Assembly (NCBI GenBank): GCA_963281255.1
Contig: OY725500.1
Span: forward strand, 3,405,184-3,469,183
Direction of reading: 5' to 3'
DNA from: Aphrocallistes beatrix
Lineage: Eukaryota; Porifera; Hexactinellida; Sceptrulophora; Aphrocallistidae
DNA: 64,000 bases
Part shown: piece after piece, positions 11,056-22,370 of the stretch
Layout: every line of letters begins with the position of its first letter
How positions within the stretch are numbered: position 1 is the stretch's first letter
The notes under the pieces: model-generated
Seen by the model: the letters and a program-made list of their open reading frames with translations, nothing else
What the model was told of the DNA's origin: nothing
Databases searched by the model: none
Made by a program: the position numbers and the translations under genes

Positions 11056-11252
11056 TTTGTTAATACATAATACACAATTCACTGATATTGAAAGTTGCAC
11101 ACGTGTCTTTCATTAAAGCTACAAGTATTATGTGACCTCTAATTAGTTATGGTAATCGACCAAAATAATATTTATCATAATTTACATAATACAAATTAGC
11201 ACAAAATATTACTTCATCCACAGCATATATGTGTATATATATACCTCTGTAT

Positions 11253-11282
11253 GTAGTTGGAATAATGCTATAATTTTAAGAA
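11253..11282 (+). promoter_or_regulatory. Conserved upstream block of bZIP gene 1
   Basis: Thirty bases (GTAGTTGGAATAATG ... TTTTAAGAA) are identical to 39856-39885 and lie at the same place before the ATG of the sister gene, while the sequence on either side differs. The block contains TATAATTTTA about 43 bp before the start codon. It could be a core promoter (inference). Confidence 0.4.
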
Positions 11283-11310
11283 GAATCCTGTGTAATCGGT
11301 ATACATTATA

Positions 11311-11595
11311 ATGTCAACTGTTGAAGTCGAAAGACATTTTCAAGATCTTATCCAATCCGATTCCATAGATGTGGATAAAGTTGGATATTTGAACCACTAT
11401 GAAAAGAGGCGAATCAAGAAATTGAGGAAAAATTATAAAGCTAAATTATATCAAAGGGGAAAAAAACAGAACTTTTTACAAGAAATCTATGAATTACAGA
11501 TAGAGAAGGAACGATTAAAAAAGGAACTCCTTGAGATCTCTCGCGAGAGGGACAAACTATGGGATCTAGAACTACGATTATTAAGAGCTCTTTAA
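11311..11595 (+). CDS. Small intronless bZIP-like protein (94 aa), copy 1
   Basis: An acidic head (SDSIDVDKV) is followed by a Lys/Arg-rich region at about residues 31-51 (KRRIKKLRKNYKAKLYQR). Then comes a coiled coil with leucine/isoleucine every seventh residue (five heptads: L, L, I, L, L) ending in ELRLLRAL. The basic part keeps the bZIP spacing Asn-x2-Ala-x4-Arg (N..A....R). The whole protein is little more than one DNA-binding and dimerisation domain, much shorter than usual bZIP factors. It lies on the host gene's strand inside its 38-kb intron. The ATG fits the paralogue at 39904, of equal length; about 81 of 94 residues match. A Gly replaces the usual Glu in QREKR. Expected role: nuclear DNA binding or dominant interference as a dimer (inference). 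No close named homologue is known to me. Confidence 0.7.
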   Translation: MSTVEVERHFQDLIQSDSIDVDKVGYLNHYEKRRIKKLRKNYKAKLYQRGKKQNFLQEIYELQIEKERLKKELLEISRERDKLWDLELRLLRAL

Positions 11596-12276
11596 AACAT
11601 TATCACTTATTTTAAAGTGTTGGTACTTTTTATTCGTACTAACGGGCTGCATAAAGATCAAGTGATTTATGAACTGTTTACTTCTCTTCTTTATACTACT
11701 CAACCTGTGAACATAATGTGACCTGAGCCATATTCCGAGAGTTTTTTTCTTGCTCCGATCATATTTTAATTTCATGTTGATGTATTTTAGCGGAAGGAAT
11801 AGATGTGTAGTTTGATAACCTGATTAATCTGAATAATTTAAATCTATTGTACGTAATATTGGTACATTTTCCATCTTAAGGCTTGCGTCAAATATCAGCA
11901 AATTTTGGAGAGTTTTAGGTCCTCGAAGTGTGCCAGCACTAATTTCGATATGGTGCAATCTGTCTTGGATATTTTTGTTGGGAATTTGGGAGAAAGAAGA
12001 ATACTTTAGTTGAAAATCGATTAAGCATATTGAGATTTTACACGCTTGCCCATTATATTTAAAGATAAATTAGATTTTAATACTGCAGAACTAACCTCTT
12101 AGAAAGGTGCGATGAAATGATTGGAAAGGAAATTACTATAATGGTCCGGTTCAGGAAAAATTCTGCTATACTTTATATCGGTATACTTTCTTCTACTCGA
12201 ATATTTCACAGGGCTTTTCAGTCGAGGTTGGAGTTATGTCCTGAAGTTTGAGCAGTTTTTAAAAGATTTATACGTA

Positions 12277-12435
12277 CAATAGAACCTGCGTAATCCGAGA
12301 TGCGTTGGAACATTCTCAAATTTCGGACTATGCATTTGATTTATAATATATGACGCTAATCGTGATAGAAAACGATGCCGGAATATAGAGGACTTCCGGA
12401 TTACTGAGGTGTCGGATTATGCAGGTTCTCTACTA
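12277..12435. mobile_element. pogo/Tigger-like MITE
   Basis: Starts after TA with CAATAGAACCTGCGTAATCC and ends GGATTATGCAGGTTCTCTA, a near reverse complement. About 160 bp; the right end is approximate. Confidence 0.6.
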
Positions 12436-12652
12436 TAGTGTAAGATTGATAATGCATATAACTATGTATTTGGTATTCAGATGTATTGTGTAACTGAAAT
12501 TATCTCAATGATCTTATTACTCAATCCAGCTGTAACAGCTTCCATTATCCTACCTACATTCAGTCTTTGTAAGGCCAAAATACTTACAGTCAACATAACT
12601 ATGTTAATTATTACATATATTAGTATAATCTCAACATATGGACACATATATG

Positions 12653-13440
12653 CTCATGTTTCCATTTATTAAAAAACAATACAACGTCACCAACAAGTTG
12701 CTTATCAATGACACCAAGACTGAGTTCCTTATAATAGGGACTCGTCAACAACTATCTAAGGTTCAAACTGATAGCATCTCTGTTGGTGAGTCGAGAATCT
12801 CTTCTTCCAAAGAAGTACGGAATCTTGGAACTTGGCTCGACAATACCCTCTCAATGTCTACTCAGGTCAGCAAAGTTGCCTCCTCCTGCTTCTATTACAT
12901 CTATAACATCCGGCGTATTAGAAAGTATCTCTCTGGGAAGTCTGTGTAACTCTTGTTAATTCTCTTATCACATCTCGTCTTGATTATTGTAACAGTCTCT
13001 TGTATGGTTGCCCCTCATCCCTCTTAGCTCGACTCCAGCGAGTCCAGAACAGTGCAGCCAGGCTTATCTACAATGTCTCTCGTACCTTTTCGTCATCTCC
13101 TCTTCTTATTAACCTCCACTGGCTGCCTGTTAAACATCGTATCCTCTTCAAAATCCTCCTCATAACTTACAAAGCCATTCATTCTCTCGCTCCGGACTAT
13201 ATCATCCAGCTCATACAGGTTAAGTCATCCAATCGTACTCTACGATCATCCAACGCCATCCTCCTTGAGCATCCTACTATCAAATCTTCCAAAACTCTGG
13301 GTGATCGTGCATTCACTTTAGCTGCGCCTGTTGAGTGGAATCTTCTGTCTCCGAGCATTCGGAATGCCCCCTCACTTCTTCTCTTCAAAAAACTCTTGAA
13401 AACTCATCTTTTCCGTATCACGCACGACACATTCACTTAA
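12653..13440 (+). pseudogene. Non-LTR retrotransposon reverse-transcriptase C-terminus, 5'-truncated
   Basis: Two frames joined by a one-base shift near 12947 encode the tail of a CR1/L2-group polymerase protein. The first has NDTKTEFLIIGTRQQL and NLGTWLD. The second has [37 protein letters not shown] and [10 protein letters not shown], ending at a stop at 13438-13440. These are the thumb and C-terminal motifs after the polymerase active site. The catalytic YADD motif and the endonuclease are missing, as expected for a 5'-truncated LINE copy. It is on the host strand and has no visible 3' microsatellite tail. The clade is from memory of the motif pattern and could be wrong. Confidence 0.8.
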
Positions 13441-14159
13441 ATTAATTTCAATGCATATACATCATTTCGTGCCATTATGATCTCTTCAAATGTATACCAA
13501 TATTACTTTATCATCCTGATGATTCAACTAATCAAAAATTGTTTTTCTAATAGCTTGCGAGAAGCTCAGATTTGAATGAAAGTTAATTATTGACTACAGA
13601 GTTGGAATCAGGGTACCTTTTCAAACCCTACAAAAGGGATTGGGTCTGATTACGAATGTAATCAATAACGGATTATACTGCTAAGTATTTGTTATCGCAA
13701 GAACTCTCATAATTATGATAGTTGTCAGGGATGTTGCCAGTTAGAGTAGTAAATGATTTCTGAAGAATATCCAGAATTCCTATATTATTAGATGCTTTAT
13801 CTAGAATCTAGAATCTGGATAGATGTAAACGCGAAATCCTCAGTTGAATTTGAATATTTAAATGATTCACTGCGATCTTTAACTAAACTTTAATTCATTG
13901 AATATTAACTGGCTATAACTGAAATTACAGAATGTCTCAAAAGTTTTTTGATCTTAATAAAATTAATTAGGGCAAAATCTAAGATTTTATTAGATTTGCC
14001 AAACTTATTATTATTATTATTATTATTATATTGTCACGAAGTTGAAGCAAAAGGTTTGATGATCAATTCCACCTAAGTAAATAATAATCTATAGAATGTT
14101 AATCTACAGTAAAGAATATTAATGAAATTTATTCTCCTGTTGTTATGGTTTACATCCAA
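13441..14159. other. AT-rich sequence with (TTA)n at 14005-14030
   Basis: Contains the likely 3' UTR of the LINE fragment and a short trinucleotide microsatellite. No gene seen. Confidence 0.5.
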
Positions 14160-16433
14160 TTCATCAACGAACAATTCTAGATCAATACGAGACTCCTCAA
14201 TGGACAGTATTGCAATGTTTGTAAGCCTATCATTAGCCATTGAATTTCGTAATATGTCTTAATTAATTTCATTTTCGAAAAACTTCTCTCACAGGAGGTA
14301 CTAGTTACTGGCAGAGTAACCGATGTGAGAAGTTTATGTAGGAATTCAAATGCTGTTTGTAAGGACATATTATACATTATTTTATCTTCTTTTTTGGCAA
14401 TCAGCTTCTTCACAAGTGATATTTCATGAACCAGGTCTTGTTTATCAATAGAATAGAGTTCTGCAAACGCAATCAAATCCTGCTCAAGCAGAAAAGATTC
14501 TGCTGTTGGGTCAAGTGCGCAAATTCCCCGAAAGATTGATTCGGAAGATACGGAAAACCGGCGGGCCATCTCTCTAATGAGACAATCAATAATTGAATAG
14601 AGTATGTTTAACATGGGAGAATCTTCTGATCGGTGTCCTAGTCCAATTGTATCTATAGAGTACTCTGCAAACTTGGGCGGTACTTTTTTCTGCCTTTTTA
14701 GTTTCGGTTCTAAGAGATAGAACAGTCCTCGCGAGTCTTCCAGGTTATCATCGCGAATATGCTGAATTCGTCACTTAGGGATTTGACTAGATTCGAAGCC
14801 CTCCCAAATCGACATTCTTCTGTTGTAAAAACTCAGACACTTTATTAACTTTACCTAAAATTTCAGTGAAAAATGCAAGAGATGCAGAAAGTTGATGTCT
14901 ATTAGTGCAATTAACCCCCGTGCGTCTATTGCTCTAGCACCAACGTCACATTCTGCAGTTTCCCTTAAAACGCGCATAATGACGGGAAATAGAATTAATG
15001 CATTCACACAAGACATTGCCCTATACCACCATCGGGTGTCACTAAGATGTTGCAATCTTCTCTCCAGGGAACATTTCGTGCTGTAATTCAACAAATCTGC
15101 TGTGGACTACTGAGTTGCTCATTATAATGTATAGCTTCTCCAGGATACAGAAGAAATCATTGGCCTCGGGGACTGCCTTGCTCGACGAAACCAAAACCAG
15201 ATTTAATCTATGTCCATGGCAATGGACATAAAATGCGGATGGAGCCTTATTTCGAATCCGTTTCTGAACACCTTTTAATCGACCACTCATAACAGTCGCA
15301 CCATCAAATCCCATTCCTACTAGCGACGATCTGTAATCCAGGCCAAATTTATCCAATTCGCTCAAAGCACTCATTAATAGAAAACGATATTTCATCATAA
15401 TATCGTATGACAAGGGACAACTGTTCTGTTTTTCTCACATCCTTCGCTTCGTAGGCCAGAATACTAAAGTAAAAACTTGATTTTACACTTTCTAAGATAT
15501 TCTCTAGAACCATACTGGCAAAAACATTGATAATCTCATTCTGAATAGCAGTGCTAGTGTACTTCTCATTTTTGGGACCATCAACCAATCTTTCAGCAAT
15601 AATGGGATCATGTCTTGCAGTATACTTTAGAATCTTGCGGACATTCCCTTGATTCAGAATATCGTCGGATTCTTTATGACCTCGCTGAGCTATATTTTGA
15701 CTAACGGTAAGGAGAATTATCTCTCCAATGGTTCTTATATAATGGCGGTTGTGACGTACATATTCAAAATAGTTTGAGTCTACCATTTGCCTAACCGACG
15801 TATTCTCAAGTAAGTCTTGGTCATGATCAAAAGAAGATGTGTTTGGAAAATTTTCCATCCTTTCCATTTGCTTTTTTCCAATTTCGAAAACCAGTACTTA
15901 TAAACACACTCTCAACATTGCCATATGATGGCGGGGCGAAGTGACGACACATATAGCAAAACACAGCGTCCCTTTCTATCGAGTATTCAATCCAGTCATT
16001 AATTTTATACCATGAAGAAAGGAATTATCGACCAGCTGAATGACCATCTTGTTTTGGGTACTCTTTTAGAAATGGTCGAGCCGGCTTATCTCCAGCCATT
16101 TGGGATATATCTCTAGGAGATTGCATCGGCTGAATGAAAACGAGTACAATTTGTGTCAGAAAATTATCGGATTTTGATTTTTTTGGTGGAAATAGATCAT
16201 TTTTAGGAGCTTCTTCTTGAGATTTTGTGTTAAAAAGTCTTCATATGAAAGAAAATAGCTAGAATAATATGATATACAGCATTAATTATATTCAAATTAC
16301 TTAAATGACTGAAAGAGTAGTAGTCATTAGCAAAATTAGTTTCGTTAGCATTTTTGGGAGAATTGAAATTCAAAAAAAAGTGGGGGGAAAAGGGGCGGTT
16401 GCCCCCCCATGCTCCCCCCCAGAAACGCCACTG
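14160..16433 (-). pseudogene. ZMYM1-like hAT transposase (TTF finger type), degenerate
   Basis: On the minus strand pieces in different frames follow the order of a TTF-zinc-finger hAT protein: a damaged TTF finger (about 16050-15900), then the segment to 15349 with VRHNRHYIRTIGEIILL and KTEQLSLVIRYYDE, then MGFDGATVMSG with a downstream C..H pair (VHCHGH), then the dimerisation tail with TSTSCERSFSKMKLI near 14280. The second Asp and the final Glu of the DDE set are there. The first Asp is lost (LAYEAKD where LADEATD is usual). Frameshifts near 14250, 15050 and 15400 also break it. The right end at 16433 is a hAT-type terminus (CAGTGGCGTTTCTGG on the minus strand). The left terminus was not found. 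Confidence 0.8.
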
Positions 16434-16468
16434 ACTATAAGGCGCTGCCCGCTTAAATGGACTTGGAC
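16434..16468 (-). repeat. Dispersed repeat X, copy 3, piece left of the P-like element
   Basis: It continues directly into 21775-21880 when the P-like element is removed. The joined sequence aligns to the reverse complement of 26700-26750. Confidence 0.65.
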
Positions 16469-16766
16469 CATAGCCTACTATAAATACAGTTAGGTATTCT
16501 AGCGTAAACTAACAAAATATAGTAGTCCGATTTTGAATATATAATATATGCCATTATAACGTATTACTGATATACTCTAGTTAGAAATGGATCTGATAAT
16601 GTAGATATAATGAATGGGCATGAAGCACACGATTAATACATAATAAATATATATACAAAAGGTTAATTTGGGATGGTACGTTGTCTCGATTTAAAAACTT
16701 CAGCCTGATCTTTTCTCCTCTTTTCATTAATTTATTTTGTAAGATTCTTGAAATATATATTAGCTA

Positions 16767-19204
16767 TTATCTTATTCGCGAGATTCTTATTGTTTTCTTC
16801 GTGCAACTCACAGCTAAAGTTTTCCCAACGGTCTGACAGGTTGTTGAGAAGACGAAGAGCGACGTTTTCCAAGGTGTTAGGAATGAAATAATTTTCTGTT
16901 CTGTATATTCAAGCACAGCGAATGCTGTTTGAACATGATTATTCAGGGCAGAAGGTGGGAGTTTGAGACCTCTATCTAAATTATCCATGTATGCATTAGA
17001 AACAGGATCAGTTTTTAGAAGGTGTATACGACACTCGCATTGAGTTATTTTTAATAAGCAGTGAGATATATAGCCAGCAATGTAGACAACAACTTCTTCA
17101 GTGTCAATAGAGAGGGCTAGATGAGAAAGATCTTCAGTTTTCATTTCATCAATGAAAACATCAACCGGTTCCTCAGCACAGTCATGGGACAAGTCTTTTA
17201 ACGCTGATAACTCGAAGTCTCTTTCTAACATACTTTTAATCTTGATTATAGATTCTGATCTCAACACTTCGTTTAGGCTGACTAAAAATCTTCCTCCACT
17301 CATCTGGCGATATTGGGAGAATCTGCGTTCCAATGGATCAGTCTGAAGTCTTCCAGTAAGAAAGTACTCGTAACCTTGACGCAAGAGTTCACTTGATAAG
17401 TCAGCAATCGCACGGTTGGTTTTGATTAATGCATCGAAAGTTTGCCTTGATAATCCAAATGTTTTGTATCTCTCCAATTCTCAAGCCATAAACTAATCAT
17501 CCTTAACAAATCGCACCTCGAATCATTCATCTTAAGTGCATTTCCAATAGGATTTGGATGAAATCTCTCCTTAGAATTAACTATTAGCCACCAAAAATGA
17601 AAGAGTTGAAGAAAATCAGCTGTAGTCTGCTCTTCAGGGAGGTAACTACGAATTGCTGCTATAGTAGTTTCCTCAAAGATAGCCAAGGCCAACGGGACAG
17701 ATTGTTTGTTGTTACCAGGGTGTAAGACTTTGTAACCCACTTTAGGTGCTTTTCGTAGATGAGAATTAAGGTCTAAATCTTTCGCGTGTATTTGATGCAA
17801 GTGTGACCAGCGAACGAAACCAGCAGGAACATGCACAGAGATTTCATTGGTGATACATGAAAATTCTGGAATCTGGAAAAAACGAGAAGCTAAGAGTTGT
17901 TTCGGATGTTTTTAACTAGGTGCACCGTATCGTATATTAAATATATTTCATGATAAATGGCATTTTGGATTGAAGATTGCATAGTCCTTGCCTTGAATGG
18001 GATACATCTTCAACAAATCCTTGTGAGCACCAACATTAGTTGAATGATTGTCCAAGATCACAGCGCGTAGTTGGAAATTTGTTTCAGTTAGAGATATGAT
18101 ACAACTGATTATCATGTCTCTCACGAGTACATGTGAAAGCTTGACGATTGGAATGGCTTTTAGTACAAACGGTACGCATCGTTTTAAAGATATTACCATA
18201 AACGTAAGAATACTTTTGTACATCTCCAAATTATCATCACACCCAATAATAGTTGTGCCAGTGAATTGAACTTGGGGCTGCAAATACATCTCGTCAAGAA
18301 GTAGAACAATATCATTCCCAATAAGTCCATTGTTACGTAGTAAGCACAACACATCACTAGTAATGACAGAACGAGACTTCAACTTTCTGAGAAGAGACTC
18401 ACTAGGCAGGGGTAAACATTTAGACAGAAATTGATAAGCGGAATGTGAAGTGTATCGTAGCATTAGAGCGAACTTCAGGACTTCAGAGGAATACTTTGGC
18501 CTTCCTTTAGGACTGTAAAAGCATACGCTGAGTAACTTTTTTATCACGTCCACATCATAGGAACAAGTTGCATTCCGACAATAGCTCGGAAGGTTTGTTA
18601 GGAGGTCTAAGGAATGTAGCTTCCCAGATTGCTTGCATATATAAGCTGGTAATGGGAGCGGAACACCTTCATAACTCAACTGGACATGAAGATCACAGTC
18701 AATATGAATACATTCTTTAACAGTTGCGATACCAGAGTTAATATTGAGAAGGTATGCTGTTATATCGACTTCAGTATTAACAAAGGTGAACCCTTTATAT
18801 TCTTCAGCACTGTATAAATATGCAACCACGTCTTCGAAAGATCTAATGGAGAACTTATCAGAAAATAAGGGCAGTTCATCCGGGCGGAAGATTCTTTCAG
18901 CAGGGGACTTTCTACAAGGTTTAGGAATAACTGCTTGACTTTGAGGGGTTGAAGAAGGATGAATAGTAGGGATGGGATATAAAGAGGAATCCAATCTCAC
19001 TCTTTTTGGGTGGCGAATTAAATATTTTTCCTCAAAGTGATCTATACAAATACTAGCATTAGCAGATGGAGAATAATCTTGTCGCTGTAAAAATTGTTGC
19101 CATTTTTCACGCAGAGAGCTGTCACTTGGGAACTTGAACATAGGTTTCGTACTGGCTGTGAGGTAACCTGTTTTACACCCTGTAACTGCACATTTATTAG
19201 GCAT
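16767..19204 (-). pseudogene. THAP9/P-element-type transposase, frameshifted
   Basis: The N-terminal 418-codon frame (from 19204) opens with a THAP zinc finger: C5, C10, C53, H56, with P26 and W35 and a YPIPTI tail. Next comes the P-element RNase H-like core with LLLDEMYLQPQ (first Asp) and VILDNHSTN (second Asp). After two frameshifts near 17950 and 17900 the homology goes on (HVPAGFVRW ... TADFLQLFHFWW). A third shift near 17460 leads to the last piece with TGRLQTDPLERRFSQYR, carrying the acidic residue equivalent to the final Glu. The catalytic set is therefore still readable, but the protein cannot be made in one piece. Such enzymes bind their element's ends through THAP and cut with a GTP-dependent step (family knowledge). 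The gene fills the element between 16.7 and 19.2 kb; promoter-side DNA was split by the hAT. Confidence 0.88.
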
Positions 19205-19335
19205 GTCTAAGTTAGCTATAGTTTTATAAGAGAAAATAAGATTTAGAAGTTTTAGAAATAATTAAACTGAATAATTAACAAGGGAATGAATTAGAACAAG
19301 TGAAACTTATCGGATAATATTATGTTACTATTAAT

Positions 19336-21694
19336 CAGGGGTTCTCAACGGGGGCGCTAGCGCCCCCCAGGGGGCGTTTGAAAAATCTAGGGGGGCGCTG
19401 AGGGGAACTTGGACCCTGAAAGAAAAAGATAAATTTTAGGGGGTATTTGCCCTTCTTAATAACATATTGGTCAAATTGTATTATGAAAATATAACATAAA
19501 TCACTTATAGTAGATGTGGTTTCAAGTAATAATTATCGAATTACAACTAACAATTAAACTCAAGTAAGATAAGGATTCTATCATTAACTTTATGTATTCT
19601 GTTGTTGTCAAGAAGCGCTTATTTGGATTCAAATAACACCCACTTCCTCCCGAATCGTCTGTATTCCATTCATCAATAGTATAAAAGGAAAACGAAATTC
19701 GTAATATATAATTATCGTCCAGAATATATTTAGATAAAGGCTGAATGACTGCTTCAATTAAAAGGAAATGTCGACAATATTCCGTGGATTATTTGCGTTA
19801 TGGATTTATCCCCTCACCATATAATTGTCAGCTTCCTGTGTGTCTCCTTTGTGATCATGTGTTTTAATGAAGCGATGAAGCCGTCCCGATTGAAAGAACA
19901 TTTTTTTACAAAGCATAGTGAACACGTCAATTAAAGACATTGCATTCTTCGAACATTTAAAAGATAAAGCCATTAAGCAAAAGCCTGTTTCTGATATGTT
20001 CAAGAAAGGCAATAATAAGAATAGATATGGACTCGTAGCATCATATAACATTTCCAAATTAATTGCAAAATGTGGGAAACCACATAATATTGGAGAAGCG
20101 CTAATTCTACCTGCTATTACAGAAATCATTTCAACCGTTATGAACCAGAGTGCCCCAGAGATAGTCAGATCCATCCCTTTGAGCAATTATACTGTGTCTA
20201 GGAGAATCGACGATATGGCCATTGATGTGGAGAATCAGCAAATTGATATACTTAGTTATTGAATTTTCTCTCCAGTTGGATGAGTCTACTCTTCATGACA
20301 ATGAAGCACTATTACTGGCATACGTACGCTTACAAAAGATGGAGTAGTATTCGGGGAATTACTATTCGCCAGATCTCTAGTTACGGATACAAGGGGAGTA
20401 TCTATATTTGTTTTTAGACTATCATAATATTCCTTTGTCGAACATTATTGCATGCTCAACTGATGGTGCACCTTCAATGGTAGTTGTTACCGAGGATTTA
20501 TTGCTTTGTTAAAGAAGACAGTTCCCAACGTGTTTACCATAAACTGTTTAATTCACCGACAGCACTTAGTTGCCAAGAATCTTAGTGAGAAACTCAATGT
20601 CTCACTTCAATTCGTTATTACAGCAGTTAATGCTATCAAGACACGTGCACTCAAAGACCGTTTTTTCCGACAGCTTTGCTATGAGAATGGTGAACAATTT
20701 GAACGTCTCCTTCTCCACACAGAAGTCAGATGGTTGTCGAAGGGAAACTGTTTAAAACGGTTCAATGAACTATTTGATACAATAATCCAGTTCATGGATT
20801 ATTTCAATTCAAAGTTCATGATTTCAGTATCCGAAAGCATGATATCTCATATCTAGCTGACATATTTGATAAATTGAATTCACTCAATTTGCAACTTCAA
20901 GGCCAAAATGTTAATTTAATAAGAACTAAATCTGTCGTTTTATCATTTATTGATCGACTAACTCTGTATAAACAGAACCTCTGCCGCAGAGATTTTTATC
21001 AATTCCCTTATCTGCAAGCAGTTCCAGATGTCACTGATGATCAACTGCGAGTATATGCTTCGCATATTGAATCAATTAATGAAGATATGCTGATCCGGTT
21101 TAAGGACCTGAGAGAGCTCAATGTACCAGATTGGGTGGCCAACCCTTTTACTGCAGATCTAGAGAAGGTAGAGATTGAAATCCAAGAAGTATTAGCTGAG
21201 CTACAGGCTGATATTGAAGCTCGAATAGAGTTTGGCCAACATGATTTCTCGACCTTCTGGGTACAAAAGAAAAATATCTTGCGTTGGCCGCAGTTATGGG
21301 AAAGGTCAAAGCTTTTGTTCATCGCATTTCCAACTTCATATTTAGTTGAGAAGGGATTCAGTACAGTAATGGGACTTCGCACTAAGCAGCGAAATCGGTT
21401 GGATATAGTGAAAAATGGCGACCTACGTTTAATGTTGACGAATTTTGAGCCTGATGTAGCGAAACTTGCCGGTGATCATCAACCTCAGGGTTGCCATTAA
21501 CTATGAATCTCAAGGATAAATTACTAGAATTTGACTTTGAACTACATTGATTGACAATTATTACAGTATACTTAACATAGTATTAATCATGATTCTAAAA
21601 TTCCTAAGGTTACAAATTACAACTAGAAGGGGGGCGCTGAAAGAATTGATAGGAACCAAAGGGAGCGCCAAAAGAAAAAGGTTGAGAACCACTG
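19336..21694 (+). mobile_element. hAT element nested in the P-like element
   Basis: The ends CAGGGGTTCTCAACGG and GGTTGAGAACCACTG are hAT TIRs. The perfect 8-bp TSD CTATTAAT is at 19328-19335 and 21695-21702. GGGGGCGCT blocks sit just inside both ends. It lies between the THAP start codon and the P-like right end, so it is the younger insertion. Confidence 0.92.
19748..21500 (+). pseudogene. ZBED5/SCAND3-like hAT transposase, degenerate
   Basis: From the ATG at 19748 the frame gives a BED-type finger start (CQLPVCLLCDHVF). A one-base shift then leads to EAMKPSRLKEHFFTKH, which completes the finger. Later frames carry GKPHNIGEALILPA and SIPLSNYTVSRRID, then QLDESTL (first Asp, about 20278), STDGAPSM (second Asp, about 20460), HRQHLVAKNL and LLLHTEVRWLSKGN, and finally YLVEKGFSTV with the catalytic Glu near 21350 and a C-terminal stop at 21498-21500. 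The triad is intact, but at least four frame breaks (near 19862, 19930, 20265-20510 and 20860) make it a pseudogene. The family is known also as domesticated genes in vertebrates. Here the TIRs and TSD show an ordinary element. Confidence 0.88.
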
Positions 21695-21774
21695 CTATTA
21701 ATTGACAACGCATTCTATATAAATACTGTACAGTAGCTAGCTAGCATACCTAGCTGTATTTATAGTAGGCTATG

Positions 21775-21880
21775 CTTGGACCAAGGATTGACTAGTATAG
21801 TTAAAGAACATCACAACATGAACCAAAAAGTTTTTTTCCTAGGCACGATAGACCTTAAAAATGTACTACCACCATTAGGG
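21775..21880 (-). repeat. Dispersed repeat X, copy 3, piece right of the P-like element
   Basis: The reverse complement matches the CGTGCCTAGGAAAAAG ... GGTTCATG ... TTGTGA part of the copies at 10130 and 26500. It is the right half of the copy split at CTTGGAC. Confidence 0.7.
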
Positions 21881-21910
21881 TTGTTCAAAATAATAAAAAA
21901 TTCCAAACCA

Positions 21911-22370
21911 ATGTGGAAACAAATTTATATGATAGAATAGAGCGAATTAATCCTAGAAAAACATTATTTACATATATCCGATATCAATTAGGGGTCCCGC
22001 ATTTTGAATGTATGGAGCGGGAATTTTGTCCGAAATCGGAGATTTTCAGTGAAAATAGTTGTATTCTCAGTAACAACTAAAAACGCTTTCGAAAACACGG
22101 AAACAAATTAATAGAATAGAATAGCATGAGTACATCGTAGAAAAACACTATTTACACATACCCGATTGCAATCAGGGGGTCGCGCAGTTTGAATTAATGG
22201 AGCGGGATTTTTTGTCCGAAAACGGAGATTTTCTTTGAAAATAATTCCCTCTCAGCAACAGCTCAAACCGCTTCGGACAGAACCGAATTAATATGATAGA
22301 ATAGAGTAAATTAATCCTAGAAAAACATTATTTACATATATCCGATAGAAATTAGGGGTCGCTTATTAAG
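21911..22370 (+). repeat. Tandem repeat, period about 185 bp, 2.4 units
   Basis: Each unit holds AATTAATCCTAGAAAAACA, then ATATCCGAT...AATTAGGGGTC, GGAGCGGGA and TTTTGTCCGAAA. Units start near 21911, 22100 and 22281. No coding potential. Confidence 0.7.

Larger units (their letters stand above)
11057..12034 (+). repeat. Duplicated bZIP module, copy 1
   Basis: It aligns with 39615-40618 in the same orientation, including about 250 bp upstream of the small bZIP gene and about 430 bp downstream (blocks AAGATCAAGTGA, GAGAGTTTTTTTCTTGCT, GTGTAGTTTGATAACCTGA, GAAAATCGATTAAGCATA). The left edge abuts the Helitron-like element at 11055. Confidence 0.75.
16469..21774 (-). mobile_element. P-like DNA transposon with TIRs and 7-bp TSD
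   Basis: The TIRs begin CATAGCCTACTATAAATACA and match over about 35 bp with two mismatches (left end at 16469, right end at 21774). They are flanked by CTTGGAC at 16462-16468 and 21775-21781. Removing the nested hAT (19336-21694 plus one TSD copy) leaves about 2.9 kb, the usual P-element size. TIRs near 31 bp are also typical. P elements normally make 8-bp duplications, so seven is unusual; an 8-bp reading (CTTGGACC) is possible if the end base is shared. Confidence 0.9.

Noticed and set aside
13197-13388. 63-codon frame antisense to the LINE fragment
   Set aside because: Shadow of the reverse-transcriptase reading frame.
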